This document shows positions 36,350 through 44,711 of a stretch of DNA of 64,000 nt, in pieces. Location of the stretch: NCBI RefSeq assembly GCF_003324565.1, contig NZ_QOLA01000001.1, positions 806,001 through 870,000 of the forward strand, given 5' to 3'. Position 1 is the stretch's first letter, and every line of letters starts with the position of its first letter. Origin of the DNA: Streptomyces sp. SDr-06. GTDB taxonomy: Bacteria > Actinomycetota > Actinomycetes > Streptomycetales > Streptomycetaceae. The notes under the pieces were generated by a model. It was not told the DNA's origin. It made no database searches and worked only from the letters and a program-made list of their open reading frames with translations. A program made the position numbers and the translations under genes.

Positions 36350-36385
36350 GGCCCGCCTCTCCCCGGGTGGTGGGAGAGGCGGGCC
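36350..36385 (-). terminator. Strong terminator of the tuf3-like gene
   Basis: GGCCCGCCTCTCCC and GGGAGAGGCGGGCC form a perfect 14-bp stem with an 8-base loop, only 7 bases after the EF-Tu stop on the minus strand. Confidence 0.85.
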
Positions 36386-36391
36386 GGCCGG

Positions 36392-37561
36392 TCACAGGAC
36401 CGAGGTGACCGTGCCGGCGCCGATGGTGCGGCCGCCCTCGCGGATGGCGAAGCCGAGGCCCGGCTCCAGGGGCGTGTCGCGGCCCAGCTCGACGGTCATG
36501 GTGACCCGGTCGCCGGGCCGCGCGACGGCCGCCTCACCGAGGTCGACGTCACCGACCACGTCCGCGGTGCGGAGGTAGAACTGCGGCCGGTAGCCGGTCG
36601 ATATCGGCGTGGAGCGGCCGCCCTCGCGCGTGGAGAGGACGTACACCTGGGCGGTGAACCTCCGGCTCGGCGTCACGCTGCCCGGCTCGGCGACCACGTG
36701 CCCGCGGCGGACCGCGTCACGTGGCACCCCGCGCAGCAGCAGCGCCACGTTGTCGCCGGCCTGCGCCGACTCCATGGGCTTGCCGAAGGTCTCCAGGCCG
36801 GTGACCACCGACTCGACGTCCGCGCCCAGCACCTGGACCCGGTCGCCGACCCGCACGGTGCCGCGCTCGACCGCTCCGGTGACGACGGTGCCGCGGCCCG
36901 TGATGGTGAGCACGTTCTCGACCGGCAGCAGGAACGGCGCGTCCACGTACCGCTCGGGCATCGGCACATAGGTGTCCACGGCGTCGAGCAGCGCGCCGAT
37001 CGCCTCGGTCCACCGCGGCTCGCCCTCCAGGGCCTTGAGCCCGGAGACCCGGACCACGGGCACGCTGTCGCCCCCGTAGCCGTGCGCGGAGAGCAGCTCG
37101 CGCACCTCCAGCTCGACCAGGTCCGCCAGCTCCTCGTCACCGACGTCGGCCTTGTTGAGCGCGACGACGATGTGGTTCACGCCCACCTGCCGGGCGAGCA
37201 GGACGTGCTCGGCGGTCTGCGGCATGATCCCGTCCAGCGCGGAGACGACGAGGATCGCCCCGTCGAGCTGGGCCGCGCCGGTGACCATGTTCTTGACGTA
37301 GTCGGCGTGACCCGGCATGTCGACGTGCGCGTAGTGGCGGGTGTCGGTCTCGTACTCGACGTGCGCGATGTTGATGGTGATGCCGCGGGCGGCCTCCTCC
37401 GGGGCCCGGTCGATCCGGTCGAACGGCACGAACGTGCCGCTGCCGCGCTCGGCGAGCACTTTGGTGATGGCGGCGGTCAGGGTCGTCTTGCCGTGGTCGA
37501 CATGGCCCATGGTGCCGATGTTGAGGTGGGGCTTGGTGCGTACGTATGCCGTCTTGGGCAT
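36392..37561 (-). CDS. tuf3: Elongation factor Tu paralogue (EF-Tu3 type)
   Basis: 389 residues, a few shorter than a standard EF-Tu. GTPase motifs are intact: [24 protein letters not shown], and SGLKAL. Domains II and III follow ([59 protein letters not shown]). It delivers aminoacyl-tRNA to the ribosome. It stands alone, away from rpsG-fusA, and diverges at many positions, for example DNVALLLRG where most have NVG. In Streptomyces such divergent copies are called tuf3 and are reported to respond to growth state rather than being constitutive. It has its own terminator; a possible 39-residue frame lies upstream. Confidence 0.92.
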   Translation of the reverse strand: MPKTAYVRTKPHLNIGTMGHVDHGKTTLTAAITKVLAERGSGTFVPFDRIDRAPEEAARGITINIAHVEYETDTRHYAHVDMPGHADYVKNMVTGAAQLDGAILVVSALDGIMPQTAEHVLLARQVGVNHIVVALNKADVGDEELADLVELEVRELLSAHGYGGDSVPVVRVSGLKALEGEPRWTEAIGALLDAVDTYVPMPERYVDAPFLLPVENVLTITGRGTVVTGAVERGTVRVGDRVQVLGADVESVVTGLETFGKPMESAQAGDNVALLLRGVPRDAVRRGHVVAEPGSVTPSRRFTAQVYVLSTREGGRSTPISTGYRPQFYLRTADVVGDVDLGEAAVARPGDRVTMTVELGRDTPLEPGLGFAIREGGRTIGAGTVTSVL

Positions 37562-37657
37562 GGCTGAATGTCCCTCGCGTGGTCGCGGAGCTGAGCTGGG
37601 ACCCCTGCGTCGGGCCGACCCTCCCCGTGCGGGGTCCGCCGGACTGTCCGGGAAGGG

Positions 37658-37777
37658 TCAGCCTCGGGCGCCGCCGAAGGGCGCCGCGGCCGTGAGTGCG
37701 TCGGCCGCTGTGAGGACGGCAGCCTTCGGCGCGTCCGCGACTGCGGACGGCGCTGCGGGGAAGGCGTACCTGGACAT
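37658..37777 (-). CDS. Uncertain 39-residue open frame upstream of tuf3
   Basis: It starts MSRYAFPAAPSAVADAPKAA and ends FGGARG, Ala-rich, with GGGGAT about 11 bases before the ATG. It ends 96 bases before the tuf3 start and has the same direction, so it could be a leader peptide. It could equally be chance, since Ala-rich frames are common in such DNA. The remaining part of the 354-base gap 37562-37915 holds GC-rich small inverted repeats and presumably the promoters of tuf3 and of the divergent TVP38 gene. Confidence 0.25.
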   Translation of the reverse strand: MSRYAFPAAPSAVADAPKAAVLTAADALTAAAPFGGARG

Positions 37778-37915
37778 GTCGCCGATCATCCCCGTCGGCC
37801 GCGGGCGCGTCGAATGGTTTTCGGCGGGCGGAAGTTGGCGGCGGCCCGGTGCGCACGGGGCCCCGCCGCGCCCCCGTTACGGCGATCACATCACCGCGTC
37901 GGTTAGTCTCCCCGG

Positions 37916-38620
37916 ATGCTCGACCCCGCCGTCCGCCCGTCCCCCGGCCTCGCCGCCCGCTGCACGCGAGCCGTACTCTCGCCCTGGGCGCGGCTCGCGC
38001 TGCTCGTGGTGGTGCTCGCGGCCGCCGGGACCGCCGTGCTGGTGCTCCAGCCGCAGCGGCTGCTCGCCGACGGCTGGCCGCCGCAGGTGGGCGGGGCCGG
38101 GGCGGTGGCGCTCTTCGCGGTGGCGTACGGGCTGTGCACGGCGGCGTTCGTGCCGCGCCCGATCCTCAATCTGGCCGCCGGGGCCCTCTTCGCCACCTCG
38201 GCCGGGCTGGTGTCCTCGCTCGCGGGCACGGTGCTCGGGGCGGGCATCTCCTTCGGGCTCGGCCGGGTGCTCGGGCAGGACGCGCTGCGGCCCCTGCTGC
38301 GCGGGCGCTGGCTGAAGGCCGCGGACGGCCAGCTGTCGCGGCACGGCTTCCGCTCGATGATGGCGATCCGGCTGTTCCCCGGGGTGCCCTTCGCCGCCGC
38401 CAACTACTGCGCGGCGGTCTCGCGCATGGGGTGGGCGCCGTTCCTGCTCGCGACGGGCCTCGGTTCGGTGCCCAACACCCTCGCGTACGTGGTCGCGGGC
38501 AGCACCGCCTCGTCGCCCACCTCACCCGCCTTCCTGATCTCGATGGGCTTCATCGTGCTGAGCGGGGCCGCGGCCGCCGTGGTGGCCTGGCGCAAGCGGC
38601 ACCGGCTGCGGGCGCGGTAG
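37916..38620 (+). CDS. TVP38/TMEM64 family membrane protein
   Basis: 234 residues with about six hydrophobic segments. The family core is visible: FVPRPILNLAAGALFATSAG, GAGISFGLGRVLGQDAL, FRSMMAIRLFPGVPFAAANY and TGLGSVPNTLAYVVAGS. TVP38 proteins are distant DedA relatives implicated in lipid scrambling or envelope homeostasis. The function in this organism is inferred. The C-terminus is basic (RKRHRLRAR), consistent with a cytoplasmic tail. It is divergent from tuf3 and followed 200 bases later by uppP, another lipid-carrier enzyme, but they seem to have separate promoters. Confidence 0.88.
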   Translation: MLDPAVRPSPGLAARCTRAVLSPWARLALLVVVLAAAGTAVLVLQPQRLLADGWPPQVGGAGAVALFAVAYGLCTAAFVPRPILNLAAGALFATSAGLVSSLAGTVLGAGISFGLGRVLGQDALRPLLRGRWLKAADGQLSRHGFRSMMAIRLFPGVPFAAANYCAAVSRMGWAPFLLATGLGSVPNTLAYVVAGSTASSPTSPAFLISMGFIVLSGAAAAVVAWRKRHRLRAR

Positions 38621-38821
38621 CGGGCGGTCCGGCTCCCCCGCGGCCCGGTCGGCCGCGCTTCCTGCGGGCCGCGCGGCGTCAACCGTCCGTTCACCCATGG
38701 TCGTTACCGTGCCGCTCACCGCGCAAGATCACCGGTGCAGCCGCGCTGCCCCGGCGCTCCGGCCGGTCCCCTTCATGCCGACCGGCCGCGGCCTCGACCC
38801 TCTTGGATGGCACACTTCCCC

Positions 38822-39694
38822 ATGTCCTGGTTCGAATCGTTCATACTCGGGCTCGTGCAGGGGCTCACGGAGTTCCTGCCCATCTCCTCCAGCGCGCATC
38901 TGCGGCTGACCGCCGCCTTCGCGGGCTGGCAGGACCCGGGTCCCGCGTTCACCGCGATCACCCAGATCGGCACCGAGACGGCCGTCCTCATCTACTTCCG
39001 CGCGGACATCGCGCGGATCGTCTCGGCCTGGTTCCGCTCGCTCACAGACCGCTCCCTGCGCGGCGACCACGATGCGCGGACGGGCTGGCTGGTGATCGTC
39101 GGCTCGCTGCCGATCGGGGTGCTCGGCCTCGTCCTGAAGCACCACATCGACACCTCCTTCCGCGATCTGCGGGTGATCGCCACGACGCTGGTCGTGATGG
39201 GCGTCGTGCTCGGCGTGGCCGACCGGCTGGCGGCCCGCGACGAGTCGGGCGGCCGGCACCGGGCCGCCCGGGAACGCAAGTCGCTGCGCGAACTCAGCAC
39301 CAGGGACGGCCTGGTCTACGGCGTCTGCCAGGCCATGGCCCTCATCCCGGGCGTCTCGCGCTCCGGCGCCACCATCAGCGGCGGCCTGCTCATGGGCTAC
39401 ACCCGCGCGGCGGCGGCCCGTTACTCCTTCCTGCTCGCCGTCCCTGCCGTCCTCGCCTCCGGGGTCTTCGAGCTCAAGGACGCGGGCGGCCCGGGGCAGG
39501 CGCCGATGGCGGCGACGCTGTTCGCCGCCGTCATCGCCTTCGCCGTGGGGTACGCGGTCATCGCCTGGTTCATGCGGTTCATCTCCAGCAGGAGCTTCAT
39601 GCCGTTCGTGGCCTACCGCATCGTTCTGGGCACCGCCCTGTTCGCCCTCATCGCGGCCGGGTCCCTCGATCCGGACGCGGGCGAAGGGCTCTGA
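38822..39694 (+). CDS. uppP: Undecaprenyl-diphosphatase (UppP/BacA)
   Basis: 290 residues. The hallmarks are LVQGLTEFLPISSSAHLRL near the N-terminus, with the catalytic Glu and Ser, and PGVSRSGATISGGLLMGYTR in the middle, the second signature. About eight helices. It dephosphorylates undecaprenyl diphosphate so the lipid carrier can be reused in peptidoglycan and teichoic acid synthesis, and extra copies raise bacitracin resistance. An upstream in-frame ATG would add MAHFP; MSWFESF was preferred by family alignment. Streptomyces usually have more than one such enzyme. Confidence 0.95.
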   Translation: MSWFESFILGLVQGLTEFLPISSSAHLRLTAAFAGWQDPGPAFTAITQIGTETAVLIYFRADIARIVSAWFRSLTDRSLRGDHDARTGWLVIVGSLPIGVLGLVLKHHIDTSFRDLRVIATTLVVMGVVLGVADRLAARDESGGRHRAARERKSLRELSTRDGLVYGVCQAMALIPGVSRSGATISGGLLMGYTRAAAARYSFLLAVPAVLASGVFELKDAGGPGQAPMAATLFAAVIAFAVGYAVIAWFMRFISSRSFMPFVAYRIVLGTALFALIAAGSLDPDAGEGL

Positions 39695-39724
39695 CTCCCC
39701 TGTGCGGTGCGGCGGTTGGCGCGC

Positions 39725-40105
39725 TCAGCGGGCCGCCCGACCGGGGCCGCCCTCCCCCTTCAGCTCCTCCGCACGCAGGGCCAGGTCCTGGAGCACGTCG
39801 GCCGACGACACGTCCTGCTCGCCGCCGTCGTGGACCTCGGCAAGCGCCACGAAGGCCAGACTGAAGGCGGCGACCAGCTGCCGGATGGCCCCGCCGACCT
39901 CCCGGGCCACCAGGGTGGCCACCTCCTGCGGGGTGGCGTCGGCCGGGATCTCCATGCGCGGCATCGTCTCGTTGAGCAGAGCCGTGACGATGCCGATCTC
40001 CCGGTCCCCGACGGCCCGTTCGCCGTCCTCCTCCAGGCGGCGGCGGTAGTCCCCGGCCTCGGTGAGAATGCCGATCACTCGCTTGAGAACCTCGCTCTGC
40101 TCCAT
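39725..40105 (-). CDS. Small helical protein of unknown function
   Basis: 126 residues, mostly helical, acidic/Ala-rich. It begins MEQSEVLKRVIGILTEAGDY and contains REVGGAIRQLVAAFSLAFVA and SSADVLQDLALRAEELKGEG. No signal peptide or convincing membrane segment. I do not recognise a named family. It is convergent with uppP (30 bases between stops) and divergent from the tiny gene at 40326. The methionine at 40105 was chosen over an upstream GTG because only weakly protein-like residues precede it. Confidence 0.7.
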   Translation of the reverse strand: MEQSEVLKRVIGILTEAGDYRRRLEEDGERAVGDREIGIVTALLNETMPRMEIPADATPQEVATLVAREVGGAIRQLVAAFSLAFVALAEVHDGGEQDVSSADVLQDLALRAEELKGEGGPGRAAR

Positions 40106-40325
40106 GCCGCGAGGATAGGCGCAGACGCTCGCCACGGCCCGGACAACGCCCGGGCCGCGCCGGTCAGTTGCCGCACCGCTGCCGCACCCCGGCCGGTTCC
40201 CGCCGTCCGGATCACGCCGCCGGACCGATGCGTTCCGGCCGTCCCATCGTCCTCAACCGCCTCATGTTGGCTGAGAGTTCCCACTCCGTGGCGGTGGGTC
40301 ACCTCCTGGCCGTAGGGTTGTCCTC

Positions 40326-40502
40326 ATGCCCCCGACTCACGACCGCCGCTCCCTTCGCCCTGCCGACGTGGTGAACGCGGAGATCCGCTCCCTGTGGGAG
40401 CGGTCCGACGGACGCCTCTCGCCCGAGGAGGAGGAGCGCTACCACTGGCTCCTGGTCGAGTGGGCCGCCGCCGTACGCACGGACGCCGTCCAGGCGGCCT
40501 GA
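40326..40502 (+). CDS. 58-residue conserved-looking small protein, first of a tandem pair
   Basis: It starts MPPTHDRRSLRPADVVNAEI and continues with IRSLWERSDGRLSPEEEERY and LLVEWAAAVRTDAVQAA. Its core matches the next small protein (at 40620) closely: IR-x2-[LW], a D-G, then P-E-E-x2-RY/ERLL, and E-WAAAV. The matching spacing and shared direction indicate a tandem duplication, which is the main evidence that both are real. Function unknown; acidic, soluble, probably two helices. No upstream Shine-Dalgarno is strong. Confidence 0.65.
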   Translation: MPPTHDRRSLRPADVVNAEIRSLWERSDGRLSPEEEERYHWLLVEWAAAVRTDAVQAA

Positions 40503-40619
40503 CCCGGCCCGGCCCAAACCTCCCGAATCCTGTGACCTTGACCACCTCGGACCGCTCCCACCTGGGCTTCGGCCTGTTCGGCGGGGTCGGATGTCCGACC
40601 GGACCCGTAGCCTGGTGCC

Positions 40620-40817
40620 ATGTCCTCCTCCCCCGAACGGCCCGGCGCGGCGCCGACCGACGCGGATGCCGCCAACGACGCCATCCGTGCGCTCGTCGAC
40701 GGCGCGGACGGGCACTGGCCCGCGGAGGAGTACGAGCGGCTGCTCGCCGAGTGGGCCGCGGCCGTGGGTGACGGCGCCCCGCTCGCCGCGGGAACCGTCT
40801 CCAAGCCGCAGGCCTGA
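40620..40817 (+). CDS. 65-residue small protein, second of a tandem pair
   Basis: MSSSPERPGAAPTDADAAND, then AIRALVDGADGHWPAEEYER and LLAEWAAAVGDGAP. Related to the gene at 40326 through the IRaL-DGadG-PaEEYerLLaEWAAAV core. Acidic, no signal peptide, no known domain. It lies 44 bases before the GNAT gene, with which it may be cotranscribed. A role as a small accessory subunit or regulator would be a guess. Confidence 0.65.
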   Translation: MSSSPERPGAAPTDADAANDAIRALVDGADGHWPAEEYERLLAEWAAAVGDGAPLAAGTVSKPQA

Positions 40818-40861
40818 GCCGCGCGAATTCCAGTTGCCGCGGTCCTTCTCACGGTGTTCAA

Positions 40862-41671
40862 GTGACCGCCATGGACACGCACACGCCGCACGGCGACACC
40901 GCTGACGAACTGCTGGCGATCTTCGACCGGCAGCTGCGCAAGAACGCCCTGCCCGACGGGCCCCTGGCCACCGTCGAGCGGGCCGCCCGTGTCGTACGGC
41001 AGGTGGGTCCCGGCCCGGTGTGGAACGGCATCCTCTGGTCGGACCTGACGGCGGACACCGCCGACGCGGAGATCGCGGCGCAGGCGCGCCACTTCGCCTC
41101 CCTCGGCCAGGAGTGCGAGTGGAAGCTGTACGCGCACGACCGCCCCGCCGACCTCGGGCAGCGGCTGCGGGCGGCCGGTTTCGAGGCCGAGCCCGAGGAG
41201 ACCGTCATGGTGGCCCGGGTGGCGGACCTCCCCCTCGACGTCGCGCCCGCGGACGGCGTAACCCTGTGTCCGGTCACCGACGAGGCCGGGGTCGACCTCA
41301 TGGCGCACGTCCACGACCGGGCCTTCGGCAACGACGGGTCAGGTTTCCGGGCGCGGCTGCTCGCCCAGTTCGCCGAGGCCCCCGAGACCGTCACGGCGGT
41401 CGTCGCGATGGCCGGCGACACCCCGGTGAGCGCGGCCCGCATGGACTTCCACCCCGGCACGGACTTCGCCAGCCTCTGGGGCGGCGGCACCCTGCCCGAG
41501 TGGCGCGGCAAGGGCATCTACCGCGCCCTGATCGCCTACCGCGCCCGCATCGCCGCCGAGCGCGGCTACCGCTACCTCCAGGTCGACGCGTCCGACCAGA
41601 GCCGCCCCATCCTGCGACGCCTCGGCTTCACCCCGCTGACCGTGACGACGCCGTACGTGCGCAAGCCGTAG
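40862..41671 (+). CDS. GNAT family N-acetyltransferase
   Basis: 269 residues from a GTG, with an ATG three codons later as an alternative. The first half is a divergent GNAT-like region (IAAQARHFASLGQECEWKLY); the second half has the recognisable acetyl-CoA site, GGGTLPEWRGKGIYRALIAY, and YLQVDASDQSRPILRRLGF, typical of motif A and B. It probably acetylates a small molecule or protein N-terminus. Substrate unknown. The convergent enoyl-CoA hydratase stop is nine bases away. Confidence 0.88.
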   Translation: MTAMDTHTPHGDTADELLAIFDRQLRKNALPDGPLATVERAARVVRQVGPGPVWNGILWSDLTADTADAEIAAQARHFASLGQECEWKLYAHDRPADLGQRLRAAGFEAEPEETVMVARVADLPLDVAPADGVTLCPVTDEAGVDLMAHVHDRAFGNDGSGFRARLLAQFAEAPETVTAVVAMAGDTPVSAARMDFHPGTDFASLWGGGTLPEWRGKGIYRALIAYRARIAAERGYRYLQVDASDQSRPILRRLGFTPLTVTTPYVRKP

Positions 41672-41680
41672 GCCCCAGTC

Positions 41681-42466
41681 TCAGCCCCGGCCCTCGAACG
41701 CTCCGTGCCGGCCGGCCCCTGCGGCGAACCGCGCCGCGCCCGCGGCCGCCTCGCCCAGCGCGTGCGTGCCGTGCCGCACCTCGTTGAGCAGGGCCTCCGC
41801 CTCGCCGAGGCCCTCCTGTTCGAGCAGCGACATCCGGTCGTGGCGCAGGCAGACCGGCGGGAAGGCTGCGATCTCCGCGGCGAGCCGCTCCGCCGCCGCG
41901 CGGGCGGTGCCGTTCGCGACGACGCGGTCGGCGAGGCCGATGGCCCTCGCCTCCGCCGCGTCCACCGGCCGGCCGGTGAGGACGAGGTCCATCGCGCGGC
42001 CCGCCCCGATGAGCCGAGGAAGGCGCACGGTCCCGCCGTCGATCAGGGGCACGCCCCAGCGCCGGCAGAAGACCCCGAACACGGCGTCCTCCTCCATCAC
42101 GCGTAGATCGCACCACAGCGCGAGTTCGAGGCCGCCCGCCACCGCGTGCCCGGCCACGGCCGCGATCACCGGCTTGGAGAGCCTGAGCCGGGTCGGGCCC
42201 ATCGGCCCGTCGCCGTCCTCGGTCACGGTGTTGCCGCGTTCGGTGCCGATGGCCTTGACGTCGGCGCCCGCGCAGAACGTGCCGCCCTCGCCCCAGAGCA
42301 CCGCCACCGCGGCCTCCTCGTCGGCCTCGAAGGCGCGGAAGGCGTCGGCGAGCAGGCGTGCGGTGGGGCCGTCCACCGCGTTGCGGACGCCGGGGCGCGA
42401 CAGGATCACCGTGGTGACCGGGCCGCGCCGTTCGCTGCGTACCGGGGGGAGGGTCTCGTCCGTCAT
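41681..42466 (-). CDS. Enoyl-CoA hydratase/isomerase (crotonase) family protein
   Basis: 261 residues. The oxyanion features GGTFCAGADVKAIG and VAGHAVAGGLELALWCDLRV are present; the later region RWGVPLIDGGTVRLPRLIGA carries the usual catalytic zone, where G-G-T-V differs from the classic E in hydratases, so isomerase or another crotonase reaction is possible. VVANGTARAAAERLAAEIAA ends the core. It acts on acyl-CoA in fatty acid or side-chain breakdown. Divergent from an NTF2-like gene. Confidence 0.88.
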   Translation of the reverse strand: MTDETLPPVRSERRGPVTTVILSRPGVRNAVDGPTARLLADAFRAFEADEEAAVAVLWGEGGTFCAGADVKAIGTERGNTVTEDGDGPMGPTRLRLSKPVIAAVAGHAVAGGLELALWCDLRVMEEDAVFGVFCRRWGVPLIDGGTVRLPRLIGAGRAMDLVLTGRPVDAAEARAIGLADRVVANGTARAAAERLAAEIAAFPPVCLRHDRMSLLEQEGLGEAEALLNEVRHGTHALGEAAAGAARFAAGAGRHGAFEGRG

Positions 42467-42549
42467 GGCGCCAGCCGTAGCACGGGGCGCCAACGGGCCA
42501 CAAGTGCAGGGCTCTTGGCGTGCGGCGCCGGCTGCCGGAGACTGAGCCG

Positions 42550-43029
42550 ATGACGCAGCGCGTGGATCTCGGCACCCTCCTTGACCGCTTGGCCATCGAC
42601 GAACTCGTCACCGGATACGCCGCGGCCGTCGACGACGGGGACTGGACCGCCTACCGCGCCCTGTTCTGCGCCGACGGCCGCGCCGACTACCGGCCGGCGG
42701 GCGGCATCGAGGGCCCGGCCGAGGAGGTGGCCCGCTGGCTCGCCGAGACGATGCGGCTCTTCCCGGTCCGCCAGCACCTGATCACCAACCGTCTCGTGAC
42801 CCTCCAGGATCTCGGTGGCTATCCGGGCGACCGGGCCGAGCTGCGCGCCGACTACCTCAACCCCATGTGCTTCGGCGGTGACGGCGGTGGGACGCCCTCC
42901 GCGCCCGACTTCGAGTCCGGTGGGCGCTACGCGTTCTCGCTGCTCCGCACGGACACCGGCTGGGGGCTGCGGTCGGTGACCGTGCACGAGAAGTGGCGGC
43001 GGATGTCGGGGGCGCTCGCCGGGGGCTGA
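42550..43029 (+). CDS. Nuclear transport factor 2 (SnoaL-like) family protein
   Basis: 159 residues. The cone-shaped NTF2 fold is shown by LLDRLAIDELVTGYAAAVDD, GDWTAYRALFCADGRADY, VRQHLITNRLVTLQDLGG and a final beta strand GWGLRSVTVHEKWRR. The DELVTGYAAAVDDGDW segment is typical of SnoaL_4-type dehydratases or scaffold proteins. Ligand unknown. It is transcribed toward lnt, 110 bases away, and divergently from the crotonase. Confidence 0.85.
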   Translation: MTQRVDLGTLLDRLAIDELVTGYAAAVDDGDWTAYRALFCADGRADYRPAGGIEGPAEEVARWLAETMRLFPVRQHLITNRLVTLQDLGGYPGDRAELRADYLNPMCFGGDGGGTPSAPDFESGGRYAFSLLRTDTGWGLRSVTVHEKWRRMSGALAGG

Positions 43030-43139
43030 GCGGCGGGCGGGACGCGCCGGGCGCCCCGCCGTCTGTGCGCGCGGGCGCCGCTCCCCCACACTGGTCAGTG
43101 CGGGGGCCACTGATCACGGGGGTGGCGAGGAGGCGCGGT

Positions 43140-44711
43140 ATGCGGATTCCGGTCGGCCGTCATACACCACGACTGACGTCGGCCTGGTGGCGCGGCGCGG
43201 CCGCGGTGCTCGCCGGGGCGCTGCCCGCGCTCGCCTTCCCGGCGCCCTCGCTGTGGTGGTTCGCGTACGTGGCGCTCGTGCCCTGGCTGCTTCTGGTCCG
43301 CTCCGCGGGCAGTGCGCGGCGGGCCGCGCTGGACGGCTGGCTCGGCGGCACCGGTTTCATGCTGGCCGTGCACCACTGGCTGCTGCCCAGCCTCAATGTC
43401 TTCATCGTGGTGCTCGCGGCGCTGCTCGGGCTGTTGTGGGCGCCCTGGGGCGTGCTCGTGCGCTCGACGCTGGGCGGCCGCCCGAGTACCCCGCGGGCGC
43501 TGACGGCCGTCGTGGTGGTGCCCTCGGGCTGGCTGATGGTCGAGCTCGTCCGGTCGTGGCAGGGGCTCGGCGGTCCGTGGGGGCTGCTCGGCGCGAGCCA
43601 GTGGGAGGTCACGCCCGCGCTGCGGCTGATGTCGGTGGGCGGGGTGTGGCTGGTCAGCCTGCTCGTGGTCGCGGTGAACACCGCCGTCGCCCTGGGTGTG
43701 GCACTCCCCCCTGTGCGGATCGCGATGGTCTCGGCCCTGGTGGTGTGCGCCCTCACGACCGGTGCCGTGTGGATGTGGGCTCCGCACATGGAGCGGGACG
43801 GACATCTCCGGGTCGCCGTCGTACAGCCGGGTGTGATCGAGAACGGCGATGCCCGCTTCGCCCGCAGCGAGGCGCTGACCCGGGCCCTGGCGGGGCAGCA
43901 CGTGGACCTCGTGGTGTGGGGCGAGAGCAGTGTCGGTCAGGACCTGACCGCCCGGCCGGACCTGGCCGCGCGGATCGCGGCGCTCTCCCGGGACCTGGAC
44001 GCGGACATCCTGGTGAACGTCGACGCGCGCAGGTCCGACAAGCCGGGGATCTTCAAGAGTTCGGTCCTCGTCGGCCCCCACGGCCCGACCGGGCAGCGCT
44101 ACGACAAGATGCGGCTCGTGCCGTTCGGCGAGTACATCCCGGCCCGTTCGCTGCTCGGCTGGGCCACCTCGGTCGGCAAGGCCGCAGGCGAGGACCGCCG
44201 GCGCGGCACCACCCCGGTGGTGATGACGCTGCCGGACGCGGTGCGGGTGGGACCGCTGGTGTGCTTCGAGTCGGCGTTCCCCGACATGAGCCGCCATCTG
44301 GTGCGCGGCGGCGCCCAGGTGCTCATCGCGCAGTCGTCCACCTCGACGTTCCAGGACACCTGGGCGCCGGCCCAGCACGCCTCGCTGGGCGCGCTGCGCG
44401 CCGCCGAGACGGGACGCCCGATGGTCCATGCGACCCTGACCGGCATCAGCGCGGTCTACGGCCCGGACGGCGGCCGGATCGAGACGTGGCTGCCCACCAC
44501 GGCCAGCACCTCCGCCGTGTACGACATCCCGCTGGCCACCGGCACCACGCCGTATGTGCGCCTGGGCGACTGGGCCGTGTACGCGGCGCTCGTCGCGCTC
44601 GCCGTGTACTGCGCGGCCGAGGGCGCCCGTGCCCTCAGGAGGCCTGCTCCCACGCCTCCCGCACCACCCGCTCGCACAGCTCGTGCGTCGCAAGAGCGTC
44701 CTGTGCGCTGA
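43140..44711 (+). CDS. lnt: Apolipoprotein N-acyltransferase
   Basis: 523 residues. Around six N-terminal membrane helices (ALPALAFPAPSLWWFAYVAL at the start) precede a nitrilase-type domain outside the membrane. The catalytic Glu-Lys-Cys triad is visible: VVWGESSVGQDL (Glu), RYDKMRLVPFGEYIP (Lys), and VGPLVCFESAFPDM (Cys). It adds the third acyl chain to the N-terminal Cys of lipoproteins. Several lipoproteins are encoded nearby. Streptomyces usually have two such genes; which paralogue this is cannot be told. Its last 77 bases overlap the convergent oxidoreductase gene. Confidence 0.93.
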   Translation: MRIPVGRHTPRLTSAWWRGAAAVLAGALPALAFPAPSLWWFAYVALVPWLLLVRSAGSARRAALDGWLGGTGFMLAVHHWLLPSLNVFIVVLAALLGLLWAPWGVLVRSTLGGRPSTPRALTAVVVVPSGWLMVELVRSWQGLGGPWGLLGASQWEVTPALRLMSVGGVWLVSLLVVAVNTAVALGVALPPVRIAMVSALVVCALTTGAVWMWAPHMERDGHLRVAVVQPGVIENGDARFARSEALTRALAGQHVDLVVWGESSVGQDLTARPDLAARIAALSRDLDADILVNVDARRSDKPGIFKSSVLVGPHGPTGQRYDKMRLVPFGEYIPARSLLGWATSVGKAAGEDRRRGTTPVVMTLPDAVRVGPLVCFESAFPDMSRHLVRGGAQVLIAQSSTSTFQDTWAPAQHASLGALRAAETGRPMVHATLTGISAVYGPDGGRIETWLPTTASTSAVYDIPLATGTTPYVRLGDWAVYAALVALAVYCAAEGARALRRPAPTPPAPPARTARASQERPVR

